Translations under genes and position numbers: made by a program
Shown here: positions 44,390-57,700 of the stretch, piece after piece
How positions within the stretch are numbered: position 1 is the stretch's first letter
Layout: every line of letters begins with the position of its first letter
The notes under the pieces: model-generated
Database searches by the model: none
What the model saw: only the letters and a program-made list of their open reading frames with translations
Told to the model about the DNA's origin: nothing
NCBI GenBank assembly: GCA_036365455.1
Contig: JAWQUS010000011.1
Span: 5,910,001 to 5,974,000 of the forward strand
From: Macrosoma leucophasiata
Taxonomy: Eukaryota > Arthropoda > Insecta > Lepidoptera > Hedylidae
Length of the DNA stretch: 64,000 nucleotides
Direction of reading: 5' to 3'

Positions 44390-45670
44390 CTTACCGTTAC
44401 GAAATCACGGGTATTTAAACAGGTTTAAATTTTTATATACAGTTTTCTTTTCTGACAGTTATTAGTTACAATAATTGCAATATTTATTATTAATTCTTCT
44501 TTTAACATACCCTAGTATGGGTTAACAATGTTTTTTCATATATATCGAGAGGAATTGACTGTAAAGAAAAAAATGGCACAATAATCGCACCCGAACGTTT
44601 TTTTCATACATTTTTTTAATTCCTTTTTTAATTTAGAAACGAAGTGTACAAATATTTCATGCAATATGCAAGTGCCAACCTAAAAAAGTAATATCAAGTT
44701 ACACGTGTATGTGTCTTAAAATGAGAATACTACAATGTAGGTATTCGTATTCAAAAATTCGAGATATCTATATTGTATTCAGATTATTCCAATAATAACT
44801 GCAGGAATAAATAATACAATCCAATAGCAATTTGAAGTGTAGGTACTGTGTATATGATATTTATTGAGCTTTCTAGAATTTTCTGAAATAGTTTCTAAGT
44901 CCTTTTTCTCGAACAGATATTTTGTAAAGCTCACGTTCTTTTTTATTCTTTAACAATACGTTCTAAAATCGTTGTTTCTTCTCCTTTACTTACTTTTGAA
45001 GTCATTTCATTCGAAGACATTACGTCGCCCCCAAATTTCTTAACAGTGTTATTCCCTATTAAGTCGGTTTTTACAGATTTGAATGATGTGTATTTAAAAT
45101 TCATCAAAGATTTTATAGAAAATTCGACAACATTTTGCCGAATGAAGTATATTTAAAATTGATAATATTTTTAAAGGTTTTTTCAGCGAATTTGATTATG
45201 TGTTAGAGTTTAGAGAATTCTATTGTGGACCGTCACATTGGTGTAGTAGTTGTGTGCGAATATTTTGCATAAACGGAAAAACCTCGCCCTTTAAACATTT
45301 TACAAAATTTCGTGAATATTATACCGCGCAACATTAATATATTGTTACAATATTTATCATATTATATTACTGCATATAATATAAAACGACTTCATACAAA
45401 TCTGCATATAATTTTACTTATCATGAGCTCGATTCATGGTAATGAATCGCTAACTAGACACATAGTATTTGCATTTTTTGTAATATTATTACGCTGTTAT
45501 GACAGAAATATATATTTTTTTATTTTTTCCATAACCATCACCAAGTTTTTTTATAAAGTTGCGAGTAAATTAAGTTTCATTAGGATTTAAAACTACGTTC
45601 AGTGAATCAAAACATTTTTTTTTTATTTATCTCATGTACGTGTATATTGAAGTAGTGATTTTAACAACAT
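44390..45670. other. No gene seen
   Basis: AT-rich, unique within the window; open frames up to 92 codons but without likeness to known families. Confidence 0.45.
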
Positions 45671-45674
45671 AAAT

Positions 45675-45870
45675 TTTTAAACCCTACGTTGTTTAACTTT
45701 CAACCCAACGATTAATAATTTTCAACCCGACGTTTTATAATTTACAATCCGACTTTTCATAATTATCTACACATTTTTTCATTATTTTCAACCCGACCTT
45801 TTATAATTTATAACCCGATGTTTTATACACTTTAAACCCGACCTTAAATAATTTTCAACCCATCACCATT
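45675..45870. repeat. Degenerate tandem repeat, unit about 22-27 bp
   Basis: tttcaacccgac.ttttataatt and variants recur about eight times. Unit length varies. Confidence 0.75.
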
Positions 45871-46039
45871 TCCAATTCGCTTTCAGCATCAGCGAGATTT
45901 TATGCAAGGGTTGACATACAAGACGGGGCCGCCTTATGAAAATTGGTCATCGTCTTCAAGTCTAGAGTTGCCAGTTTCGAAGTACCACATGTTATATATC
46001 AAAGGAATACCTCTACTGGAAGTTTGTTTCACAATTTTA

Positions 46040-46240
46040 CTACAAATCACCATTATTACTCCAACCGAAAGACGTCCACAGCTGGACAAAGTTTTCCCCA
46101 AAGACCCAAAAGCCCATAACAGTGTATATAACCAAGGAGAGAATATGCCATAATCACCACGCTTGGCAAGCGGATTGGCGATGACAGTGGCGGTAGTTTT
46201 ATCACGGGACGCTGCTGCCCATAACGCGTTGTTATTTATG
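46040..46240 (+). repeat. Repeat I copy
   Basis: cgaaagacgtccacagctgga, ccacgcttggcaagcggatt, ttatcacgggacgctgctgc; relatives at 52150-52270 and 61190-61320 (inverse). Confidence 0.65.
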
Positions 46241-46294
46241 TCCTATTGGAATGGTTTGACCATCATTGTTCGGCTGACAGTACTAACGCTCTCC

Positions 46295-46462
46295 CTGGGC
46301 CCTGTAATTTCCGGCTCAGAGGCATAACACCTTAGGCCTTAGGAGTGGTAACGCATCTGCATTTTGACCTTGGTCTTCGTGTGGATGTCTATAGGCTGCA
46401 GTCAACACTTAACATCAATGTGAACTGCATGCTTGTTTGCTACTTTCATGACATAAAAAAAA
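46295..46462 (+). mobile_element. SINE-C, 5'-truncated
   Basis: cctgtaatttccggctcaga to gtttgctactttcatgacat and an A-run. Lies 160 bp past the CASK stop, so it is probably within or just beyond the 3' UTR. Confidence 0.8.
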
Positions 46463-46621
46463 GCACAAGTGGAAGAATTCTCTTCCAGTAGAAGATCATC
46501 CGCTAGTGGGCGGTAGGGTCGTCACGCGCCAACGCCAACTACTACACATACGCGAGATAAATTCGTAAAAACTTCAGGGCGAGGCCTAGCCGTGGATAAT
46601 TTACAAGTAGATGTCATTTTG

Positions 46622-46801
46622 TCAATACACCCAGGACACGGGCACCCATTGCGGGGTGGAGCGTAGTCTGACGAGCGCCGATTCCAGTTGCGACAGCGTA
46701 TCGTCGATGTCGTTGTTCACGATGGTGAGGTCGAAGTAGTGGCCGTAAGTGCGACGCAGTTGTTCGGATTCACGTACCAGCACTTCTAACGAGCCATCGT
46801 A
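46622..46801 (-). CDS. CASK: CASK terminal exon and stop
   Basis: 59 codons plus [39 protein letters not shown] and terminal [10 protein letters not shown], diagnostic of CASK. Acceptor TCTATTACAG. Its 3' UTR soon meets SINE sequence. Confidence 0.96.
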   Translation of the reverse strand, partial: YDGSLEVLVRESEQLRRTYGHYFDLTIVNNDIDDTLSQLESALVRLRSTPQWVPVSWVY

Positions 46802-48679
46802 CTGTAATAGAATAACATAATTTTGTAACAAATTATATATTGCTCTGTAATCCCTACTTAATATTATAAATGCGAAAGTAACTCTGTCTGTCTGTTACCT
46901 TTTCACGTCCAAATGACTGAACCGATTTTAATGAAATTTGATACAGAGATAGAGTTGACTTTGAGAAAGAACATAGGCTACTTTTTAAATGACATCCACG
47001 CGGGCGTGTCCGCGGGCAACAGCTAGTAACTATTATAAAGACATAATAACTAAGGCCTCAGGAGTGGCAACGCATCTGCATTTTGACCTCTGGTTCTTGT
47101 GTAGATGTCTATAGGCTGTCGTTGTTCACGATAGTGAGGTCGAAGCAGTATGTGCGACGTAGTTGTTCGGATTCACGTACCAGCACTTCTAACGAGCCCT
47201 CATACTGTAATAGAACAATATAATTACTAACTGACTTCGAAAACGATTTACTATTAGCCTACAAACAAGCTTGCAGTTCACATTGATGTTAAGTGATGAC
47301 TGCAGCCTACAGGCACTTAAACAACATGCAGATGCGTTGTCACCACTTAGAACTGAGTTATTACGGGACCATACATTACCATCTAACCGGAACACGATAG
47401 TGCTGAACAGTACCATTTAGCGGCAGATAAATTAGGTAATGCGGTGATGCCTACGCCCTCGAGCTCCTACACTGCAACTCTACCACCAATGGCCACCAAT
47501 GGCCTGCTACCTACTGGTACTACAACGCTGGGTTTCTAGGTTCGATTCCCGGATCGAGGCTATTAGAGATGACGGTGTGAAATTCTTTAATACTGGTGGT
47601 TTTGGGTTTTTTTTCCATTTTCTGGAAGTTTCCCAGTTCTTCGGAGTTCGGTAATGTGCCCAGAGATGTCAACAGGCCATCCACCATACCACCTGTCACA
47701 TGGGCTAACACGTAACCAGCGATCGTGGTGCATATATGCTTGAATGCATGCGTTTACCTTTGCCCACCACTTCGGGGATCACAGGCGTGAAGTTCCGTTA
47801 TCATAATACTCACATCAGCGACATTATTAAGCGGTGGTGCGGCAATAAACACCACGTACGGCGCAAATTCAGCAGTGCGCAATATCTTCAGCGCTTGAGG
47901 CTCCACGTCCAATATCGCGATGCGTCGCTCCGAGTGGATGCGGCGGATTGTCTCTAGCTTCGTGCCGTACATTGCGTCCTCGTGGGTGCCTGAAAAACGA
48001 TTTACTGATATCCATAATTCTAATCTATACTTTCAGAAAGATATGGCTTCCGTTATTACTGTCACAGAGGCAAAACAATTTAGGTATATGCACCATCGGA
48101 GAAGGATCCGATGATAAATTCAATGACTATCTTGAGGATAGAGATGCTTGGCATTTGGCAGACCTAACTCCATAAGAATAAAAAAAAAACTGTCTGAGGT
48201 GTCACATGTGGGACATCCCATTGAAACGAAGTTCCTCTTTAACTTCTAATGAATCACTTTCACAAACCATTGTTTACGTAACTTCACGCCTGTAATCCCC
48301 GAAGGGGTAGGCAGAGGTAAATGCATGCATTCAAGCATACATGCAAACACCCACGATTCGCCGGTTACGTTTTGGCCCATGTAACAGGTGGCAAGCCTGT
48401 TGACATCTCCGGGAACATTACCAAACTTTGAGGTACTGGGAAATTTCCAGAAAATGGAAAAATCCCAATAGAACCAGAGATAAAGACTTTCACCATTATC
48501 TCTGATAGCCCCCTACCCGGGAATCGAACCCAGGACCTCAGCGTAGTAGTAGTGGCCTGCTACCACTAGGCTACCGAGGCAGTTAAACCATTGTTTATTT
48601 TTAAAAATATTAAAAATAATTAAAACAACATACACACGAACACGACAAAACAATGTCTCGCGTCTCGGCTTGTCATTGT

Positions 48680-48715
<36 letters not shown>

Positions 48716-51700
48716 TAAGTCGAATTCTATACTGGGCCTGTCCCCTCTCCGAGCGCTACGCACTATAGCAAAAGTGTCGTGAGGATTTTTCGTGACGCTC
48801 GCCTAGGCCCCTTAGCCCCCTTAGCCAGCGTACCGCGCGATAAGGAACTTCGTTCCAAAAAAACTAATAATTAGATAGTGTAGATACTTAAAATAATGTG
48901 TTATCGTTAAATTACTTTAAAAAAGAGCAAAAACCGAGATTTTTCCAGAATATATACCCCCTTATTCATAAACGTATTTTAGCTAAATTGTTGCTAATCT
49001 CTCCTTTGTCTTTTTCTATCCTGCACATTTGACAATGCAACTGACAAAGACAAGGCATTCTATAGCTAAAACGTATCTAATGTTCGTTTATGAATAAGGG
49101 GGTTAGCCTTTTGAACCCTGCCAGCGAATTACACAGAATCAGAATGTCACCTTTTCTTTCCTCAAATGTTGTTATCAATTCGTAGAAGAGAAAATGATAC
49201 ATTCATGTAATTAGTATCTTTTCAATATAGGTATTTATTCTCAGTGACATTCTTGAATATCAATTTTATAAAGTTTGTAAAAAGAAATGACAATCTATTG
49301 TTATTCACCATTGTTTTTAAATAGTTATTAATTTTGGACGTATCATAAGCGATTGTTATAATCCTTGAAAACGAAACTTTCAAAAATGTTCATAAGAGAC
49401 ACTGCATATTATTATGTATAACGCTTCGTATCACATTTTTCAGGCTTTCCCCTTTGTCAAAGTACAAGTACACACATTTAAACATCTGTCGCCTAGATGT
49501 TTAAATGTGTGCGTGAAATTGTTCATGTATTTTGTTAAAGTCAAGGTGTGAGTTTCGTAGTAATAGACGATTTTTGTAGTGTGCGTATGTGTCACACGTA
49601 TTTCCTCCCGCAAAAAATGAAAGACTGTTTTGCATCGGTAATAAACGCTATGGCTACTCACCTCCGGCCCGCCGGTGGCCCGTGTTGCTCTATGCTCTAT
49701 TCAGTGTCGTTTTTTCATTTCATTCACTTTCACTTCAATAAAAATTTTGACTCTTGATCGAAAAAATATTGTAAATTAGACTTTATCGCCTCACAAATAA
49801 GGCAACGAAGTGATCTACCGGACATTCCTTCGATAGTGCCTACGCTATGGTGATTACCATTCGCAATTAGGGATGTGCCTCATTCTTACAAATTCTAGTC
49901 TTATTATTATACTTACCATATTCCAAATATTCGTTAGCGGCGATATCGGCCATCATTTCTTCGTGCGTGACGAAATAGTAGTGTCGACCGTTCTCCTCGT
50001 CGGAGCGCGGTGGACGTGTCGTATCTGGAATGTTAAGTTTTAACGTTTAATACATCAGAGAAAATCCTTGAAACCGAATATAAGTTAAAGGTTAAGCACC
50101 GACGGACGTGGCCAGGAACTTGATGGGTGAGAAGCAGGTGAAGGTTCCTTATATTGTTGCAAGCTATAGTCTATATATAGTCAGTTACTACTGCTACGCT
50201 GTGGCCTTGGGTTCGATTCCCGGGTCAGATAATATCAGAGATAAATGTGTAAAGTCCTGTATCTCTGGTTCTATTGGGGTTATATTCTGTACGGAAAAAT
50301 CTATATACATAAAAATAAATTGCTGTTCGTTAGTCTCGCTAAAACTCGAGAACGGCTGGACCGGTTTGGCTAATTTTGGTTTTGAATGATTTTTGGAAGT
50401 CCAGGGAAGGTTTAAAGGTAATAAAATATTAAGAAATTGAAGGGAAATAATAAAACCACAATTTCATTTTATCATACACATAGTCCGTATCTATCAAACC
50501 TTTGACACATTATTTCATTCGGAGGCAATACGAAGTTTGCCGGTTCAGCTAGTAGTAAATAAATAAAGTAGTAAATAAATACGCTTAGACTCACATCCCC
50601 ACACTAGGTATAAACCTGTGTCGTACCGTTGTACACACACATCACATACACAAACACCCATACCAGAAACAAATTTCTGAAGGCCATACAAACATCTGTC
50701 GCGGTGCGGGAATCGAACCTGCAACCCTGCGAATCAAACGGACGTCTCACACCGCTGGCCGATGGACTCACCGGGTTGTTAACTAATTACCGTTAATCCC
50801 TCCCCCACAGCAAAACTATGACTTACAGAGTGCCTAGTGCGAGATTTTATGCGAATTCGATCGAAGGAACGTCATATATTCACCGCTAGATGACGCTCCT
50901 TCAATTCCATACAAATCTGCGTTTACTCTTACGCGATCGTATTCGATCGAATTCGCATAAAATCTCGCACTAGGCACTCTGATGGCAAAATTATAGTGAA
51001 GTGATAGAGTACTTACGTGGTATAGGATAAGCATACTGATCAGGATGACGCGAAATGAGCGTGTTCTTTATATGGCGTCGACCGACGCCGTGCGCACCCA
51101 GCAGCACTATGGTTTTCCTCTGGAACGCTGTAACATTATTATCATGATTTAATTATTATTTTTTTAGGGTTCCGTACCTTAAAAGGAAAAAAGGAACCCT
51201 TATAGGATCACTCGTGCGTCTGTCTGTCTGTCTGTCCGTCTGTCACAGCCAATTTGCTCCGAAACTACTCGACCGATTGAGTTGAAATTTGATGAATATA
51301 TGTAAATTGGTGACCCAAAGATGAACACGTTAAGTAAAATAATAAATTTAAAACAGGATGACTGCAGCCTATAGACACCCACACAAGACCAGGTTCAAAA
51401 TGCAGATGCGTTACCACTCCTGAGGCCTAAGGTGTTATGCCTCTGTGCCGGAAATTGCAGGGTCGTACTTTACCACCTGACCGAAACACGATAATGCTGA
51501 ACACTACCATTTAGCGGCAAGTATATTAGGTAATGTGGTGGTGCCTACGCCCGCGAGATCCGTCACTGGAGCTCTACCACCAGTAAAAAAATAACGCCAA
51601 ATGAGTCCTTCAAGGCTGACATCGCGTTGGCAAGTCCCCTGATACTGCGAATGTTCATAGGAGACGGTGATCATTTTGGTGGCTCTTCTGCATGTTTGTT

Positions 51701-54700
51701 AAACTTTTGACATATGTATAAAAAAAATACGGCGAATGGAAAAAGTTCACACAAGGTAGCTCATTTATTAATTAATTTTAGAGTGAGAAAACGCGAGAAA
51801 AATCACTTCCTTCTTTTTATATTCTAAACGGGACTTAATCGCGTACTATTTCAAACGAAGTATTTACCTCTCGTCTCAGCCTACTTGTGACCACGGCCGT
51901 TGCATTACCGCCGAAACGTCGAATGTTGAGGTAAATACTTCGATTAAAATAGTACGCGATTAAGTCCCGTTTACAATGTAAAAATATGAATACAAATCGT
52001 GAAAGCTTAAAACAATCACTTCCTTCCCTGGGGTCGAACCAGGAACCTCAGGTCAATGACAACATTTCTGTAGCACCTTTGGTGTTTGTGTCAATATTTT
52101 AATCTGCAGAGGTAATTTACCATCAATGTGGAGTTAGCCACACCATCATCATAATTTCAGCCGAAAGACGTCAACCACTGGACTAAGGGAGTTATGCCAT
52201 AGTCGCCACGCTTGGCAAGCGGGTTGATCGCAGTGGTGACAGTTTTATCACGGAACACTGCTTAGACACTGCCAGAGAATATGTAATAATACTACGTATA
52301 GAATGGACACTTCGACGTCCCGCCCGATTGCCCCGCACTACCCAACCTCCTCCCCTCTTATGGGAGACGTTTGGTATTTTCTACGTGCTACGCGCACAGG
52401 TGCACGTGTAAATACACGTCACTGATTGATGTCTGTGTAATAGAAACCAAATTAAGCGTTTGTATGGAATTTTGACGGAGTGTCCGCGGTGTGACACTGC
52501 TTGCTTAGCCACATACATAACAAAATATAACACTACTAGAATTTCCGGCCGCCCTATAACCCCATATATTAAAACTTATGTCCTTGTACATAGACTCTAA
52601 AATCGTGTGATACATACATGGCAACTTGACGACCTCCTCGTACGTGACCACGTCCAGTTGGTCGAACACCGCGTTGTGCTTCGCCAAGTACTTGTCCTTC
52701 GATTGCTTCTTCTTGCGTCCGAATATCGAACAGTTCACTGTAACAAACGAGTTGATGCTATGTTAACATACTGAACGCAAGAACTTTCAAATGTGGCAAT
52801 ACCATCAAAGTATACACGTCACCAAGACCATTTTTGAAAATAGATAATAATAATAAGCCTTTTTATTCTGTATCTGTATATGGTTACAAGTTTACATGTC
52901 ATAATTACATACTGAGTTTGTTTTTAACAAGTTTATGATTTGTGTAATTTGTTAGTTCCTATCTTATGTTATGTTAGTAGTGTTATTAAGATGCAGTCCC
53001 ATTTCGGATGTAGACATCCTCCATCCTTTTCCACATCAACCCAATTTTCACACAATAGATAAGCATTACACCAATTTTCACCATTAACTGATTTGTGTAT
53101 ACTATACATGTTGCTAACTTTACATCAAAGAAGTGGCCAATTTTTGATATTTTCCACATAAATCTAAAGGGTTTTGGCCAGTCTAAATTGAGTACAGAAT
53201 AATTCAAAACAAAAAACTGTTATACAAATGTCAATTCTTGACACGATACATTCAAATACAATATAGATTTCCATGCTCCCCATATTATGTTTATCTAGAT
53301 TGAGCCTCTCCTATTGCGTAAGTCTTGTATTTCCTGACGCGGTTACAGTAGCATGCTTATAACAAGTGCTTCGCCAAGGTGGACATGCCAATGTACTTGC
53401 AAGTTTACACCGAAAATGCGGAGTGCAGCAGGTCTGATTTGAACGAAGTAAAACGTAATGTAGTAACTGGCATTATTGTATTTGCCACAACTATAAAAAT
53501 ATGTTTTTGTTAATATTCGGGACATTTAAAATAGGGTAAAGGTTACCTGTATTCTCGCATCCGTCGGTATGTGACACGCAGCCTTCAGCTCCTAGCCGCA
53601 CAACATTACAACACGGTTTCATGCAAACAACTCGCAATGGAATGGTTTGGTGTGGTATGGGCGTACTACTTTATTCGGGACTGAATTTTGGGAAATGTTG
53701 TAACTTTTAAAATGATCGCGTTTCACGTTAGGCTGGTTTTAAATACGGGTCGTGTCGAGATACTAATCCTCGATAGATGTGTGACAAAGTTTATCTAGTA
53801 ATACCAACACGTGCGCGTTTGATTATCTCTATAATGTCACAGGCACTTAAGATAATGACTGCTAAATATTCGTCGTCGAAAATAAGTAACAAGTGAAAAG
53901 TTAAAATCACTTTTATAAAATTTAATATAGTGACACGATCCGGATTTATAACCAATATTTCCATTAAATATTTGAAAAATAATATATTGATTATTTGAAA
54001 TTATGATTCATAAAGAAGAAACATAAAAAATTAGTTATGAATTCATTAACAGCGCATATTGTAATTAACACTAAACTCGCGTCTACGTTATTATTTTTAA
54101 TATTTCTCTTTCGAATCTTGGCAAAAAACTTCGTAATGTGATACAAAAGTTATGAACATCATAACAATTCCCAAAATATCCATAACACAATCGGAAATCC
54201 ACAAACTCACTCTATTCGTCTTATAACTGTCTACAACTTCTGGGTTGGTAATTGACTACCTACCACAAATTGGTTACACAGAGTGTATTCGGATAAGGTC
54301 ATACTTCACAGTTTACAATCCAATAGACAATCAAATGGTACCGATACCATGCATAGAGACAGTGATAGAATATGTCAATGATATGGGGAGATGTTGTAAT
54401 GCTGATATAAAAAAGCAATATTACATACCGACTGTAGATTCGTCCGAAATGTTTACGTTGGAAAGCAAAACACGAAACATTAATGTAAGTCACAGCAGAA
54501 TAAATAAATATAATAACGCAAAGTAACTTGCTGAATACAATCATAAAAGTGAAATAAATAAAATCACCTAAAATCCACGACTGTCAAAGTATAAATTATA
54601 CAGAAATAGGTTCTGTAAATATTATTCCTTTAATGATGATTCACCGTCAAGTAATGAAGGTTTTATAATTAATTTTCATCGAAGCGCAATATGAAATTTT

Positions 54701-57700
54701 AATATCACGTGTAAACCGAACATAGGACTAATAGCATAAGGGGAAATTGTATGATGTGAAGTCGTTTAATAATCTACATCAAACTCAATACACTTATTCG
54801 CTGAAAGAAAATGAATATGAAATACACAAGTCATATACCTACGACCTAATACAACACCAAGATGGCTACATAGTTACGCATGAAGCGCTCCATGATACTA
54901 ACACGAATAATCACAAAGTGTATACACAGCAGGCGACTCAATGATTAATTTTGTCTAAGCGATCCAATATTTGAAAACTGAATACAACTGACACAAAATT
55001 TAATTTGGATCTATTCAGAGTAAAAATGATTACAAAACGCGATAAAACCCATCACAGGATATAGTAATAGAATTGGAGCACAGAGGATTATTTCATTTGC
55101 ATTATTAAAATTGTACTCAGATTTCTGAAAGCTGTACGCACGAATCGTTTTGATGAATATCTAATCATGGTAATACAAATGGGCATAATTTCAATTAGTA
55201 GAATTTTGAACAAAATCATCGAGGTAAGCGTACATTAATTATGAAAATTATTAATTCATATATACTTATGTAAAATAGTATGCAGACTATATGATATCGG
55301 TTAATCCACTTATATTACCATCATCTAAACCTAAAACCACATTGATTACAAACATTTAATGCCTAATCCTAACTATGCTTAGTAAACAGGTATTTGGTAG
55401 TAACCTTGATCGGTGTTCGATCTTTCAGCGGCAGCGCACGCTGCTCGCCATTCTTGTAACTCAGGACTCGGGATGAGCCCGGCCGATCCACCAGAAGCGT
55501 CTTTACGAGCTTGCCACCAATGTGAATCATCTTTGCTAATGATCTGGAAAATTAAAATTACAATATTTGCTTTTATTGCAATGATTACGTTGATTTTAAA
55601 TTGATGATCCATAAGACATAGATATTGCAATATTTTCATATAAATTTGTGATTTTTTTCATGATTTGAGATTTTTAGTCCTTAGTGTCCATCCATATTTC
55701 AAATAACACTTCATGAATTTGTATTACAAAGAGGTCACCAAAATTAACTTAATTTTATGCCAAATACACTAAATATAAAATGAAACTTTGTGTTGTAATA
55801 AGATGAAAAACGTATACGTATAGTCATGTATTTGTAGCAAGGAACAAAAATGTAATAATACAAGAACGCCATAATATTGCTCATATTTAATTTCACAATC
55901 TTAAATCCCTACTCATACTAAAAATGCGAGAGTAACTCTGTCTGTCTGTCTGTCTGTTACCTTTTCACGTCCAAACGACTGAACCAATTTTAATGAAATT
56001 TAGTACAGAGATAAAGTTGACTTTGAGAAAGAACATAGGCTACTTTTTAAACGACAGCCACGCTAGCGAAGCCGCGGGCAACAGCTAGTGAAATATAATT
56101 CATATCATAAATTAAACATATTCAGGTAGCACTAAAACAGGTCAACAATCATCAAATCAAGTGAATAGCTGGGGAATACACGTAAATTATCAGTCAGTCC
56201 ATTACTTTTATGAGTTCATTACTTTATTTTTACCTTGAGATAATGCCACAACAACAATTACATCTCAATAAGATTTAAAACAAAAAAATCTCGTGTCACA
56301 GTGTTTGCAACAATACTCCTCCGATACGGCTTTATCGATCATTATGAAATTTAGTGTGAAGACGTAGTATTATTACATATTCTCTGGTGTATGAGAATCG
56401 GTTGTAGTCTATTTTTTATTTCTTTAAATGGTAAGGTTGATTCTCACCAAATATTTTGCTTTCCAATTTTTTGGACGTTTAATTTTTTATACTTCTAACG
56501 CGATACGAAGTTCGTCGGGGCAGTTACTGGTAGTTTTTTTTTATAAAATCGATCAATAAGTCAAATTATCAAGTCAATTGAACGAATTAAACACGCGATA
56601 TTATCAACGTAATATTATGGACCACTATACCTTGACTAACAGACAACTTCTTAATTAATAAGAAGCACCATGACTAGAGATATGATAAGTAGACGCTACT
56701 CCTATCTGAGATAACGCGTACGCTAGTAAGAACATAACTTTTCAAAAGCATATTGCATTGCATAACTTTGTTTTCTAGCTTGTGGTCTTTTTCAAGTTTG
56801 ATCCGAAGGGAAACTTTTCAAATTATGCCTTTGGGAATCGTCCCAACAATTTCTGTAATGATGGATGTAAGCATATATCCAAATACAGCGTTATTATAGG
56901 GTTTACGTAATAGGAAGCGGACGTAGATTTCATTTCATTGTGAAAAAACTAAATTTGACTCATAGTATGAAAATACAATTATCTATACATCTATACAAAT
57001 AAATAAAATTGGAGTGTCTGTTTGTAATATAAAAATCACCTCCTTTTACTACATGCATATGTATGTATGCACGGTACATATACCAAAAACTATTTATTTT
57101 ACAATTTTTATCTGTCTGTCTGTCTGTTCGTTGGGGCTAATCTCGGGAACGGCTGGACCGATTTCGACGGGACTTTCACTGGCAGATAGCGTATGTAATA
57201 AGGAGTAACTTAGGCTAATTTTATACTAGCTGCGCCCACGACTTCGTCCGGGTAAATACTGAACAATCATAAATTCTCACGCGGACGAAGTCGCGGGCAC
57301 AGCTGGTAATAATATAAAAAAAAGGGTTCCGTAGTAGTAAGTAATATGTATATAAAAAAATTGTATTTGCACTTTTTGAAAATATATCTGAAACTAAATT
57401 TCGGTAAAAGTTTAAATTAGCTTAAATTATCTAAATATTTATCACTTTGTTATTTATAAAGTTAGGGGTGGTACGTGCTCACATTTAAAAACCCCAAAAA
57501 TACGAATAATAATACTATTCGGTAAAATGTTGTTTCAAAAACTGATTTCAGAATTTGTGTAATGTTATCATTTCCACTTCAGAGTACTAGCAGTCAAGTT
57601 TGATTAAGAAATGACGTCAAGTAAGAAACATGTTTTGAATAAATATTAAACTCATTTTACGCACGCAAATAAAATTGTTTTCCTTGACATATTTTTTGAT

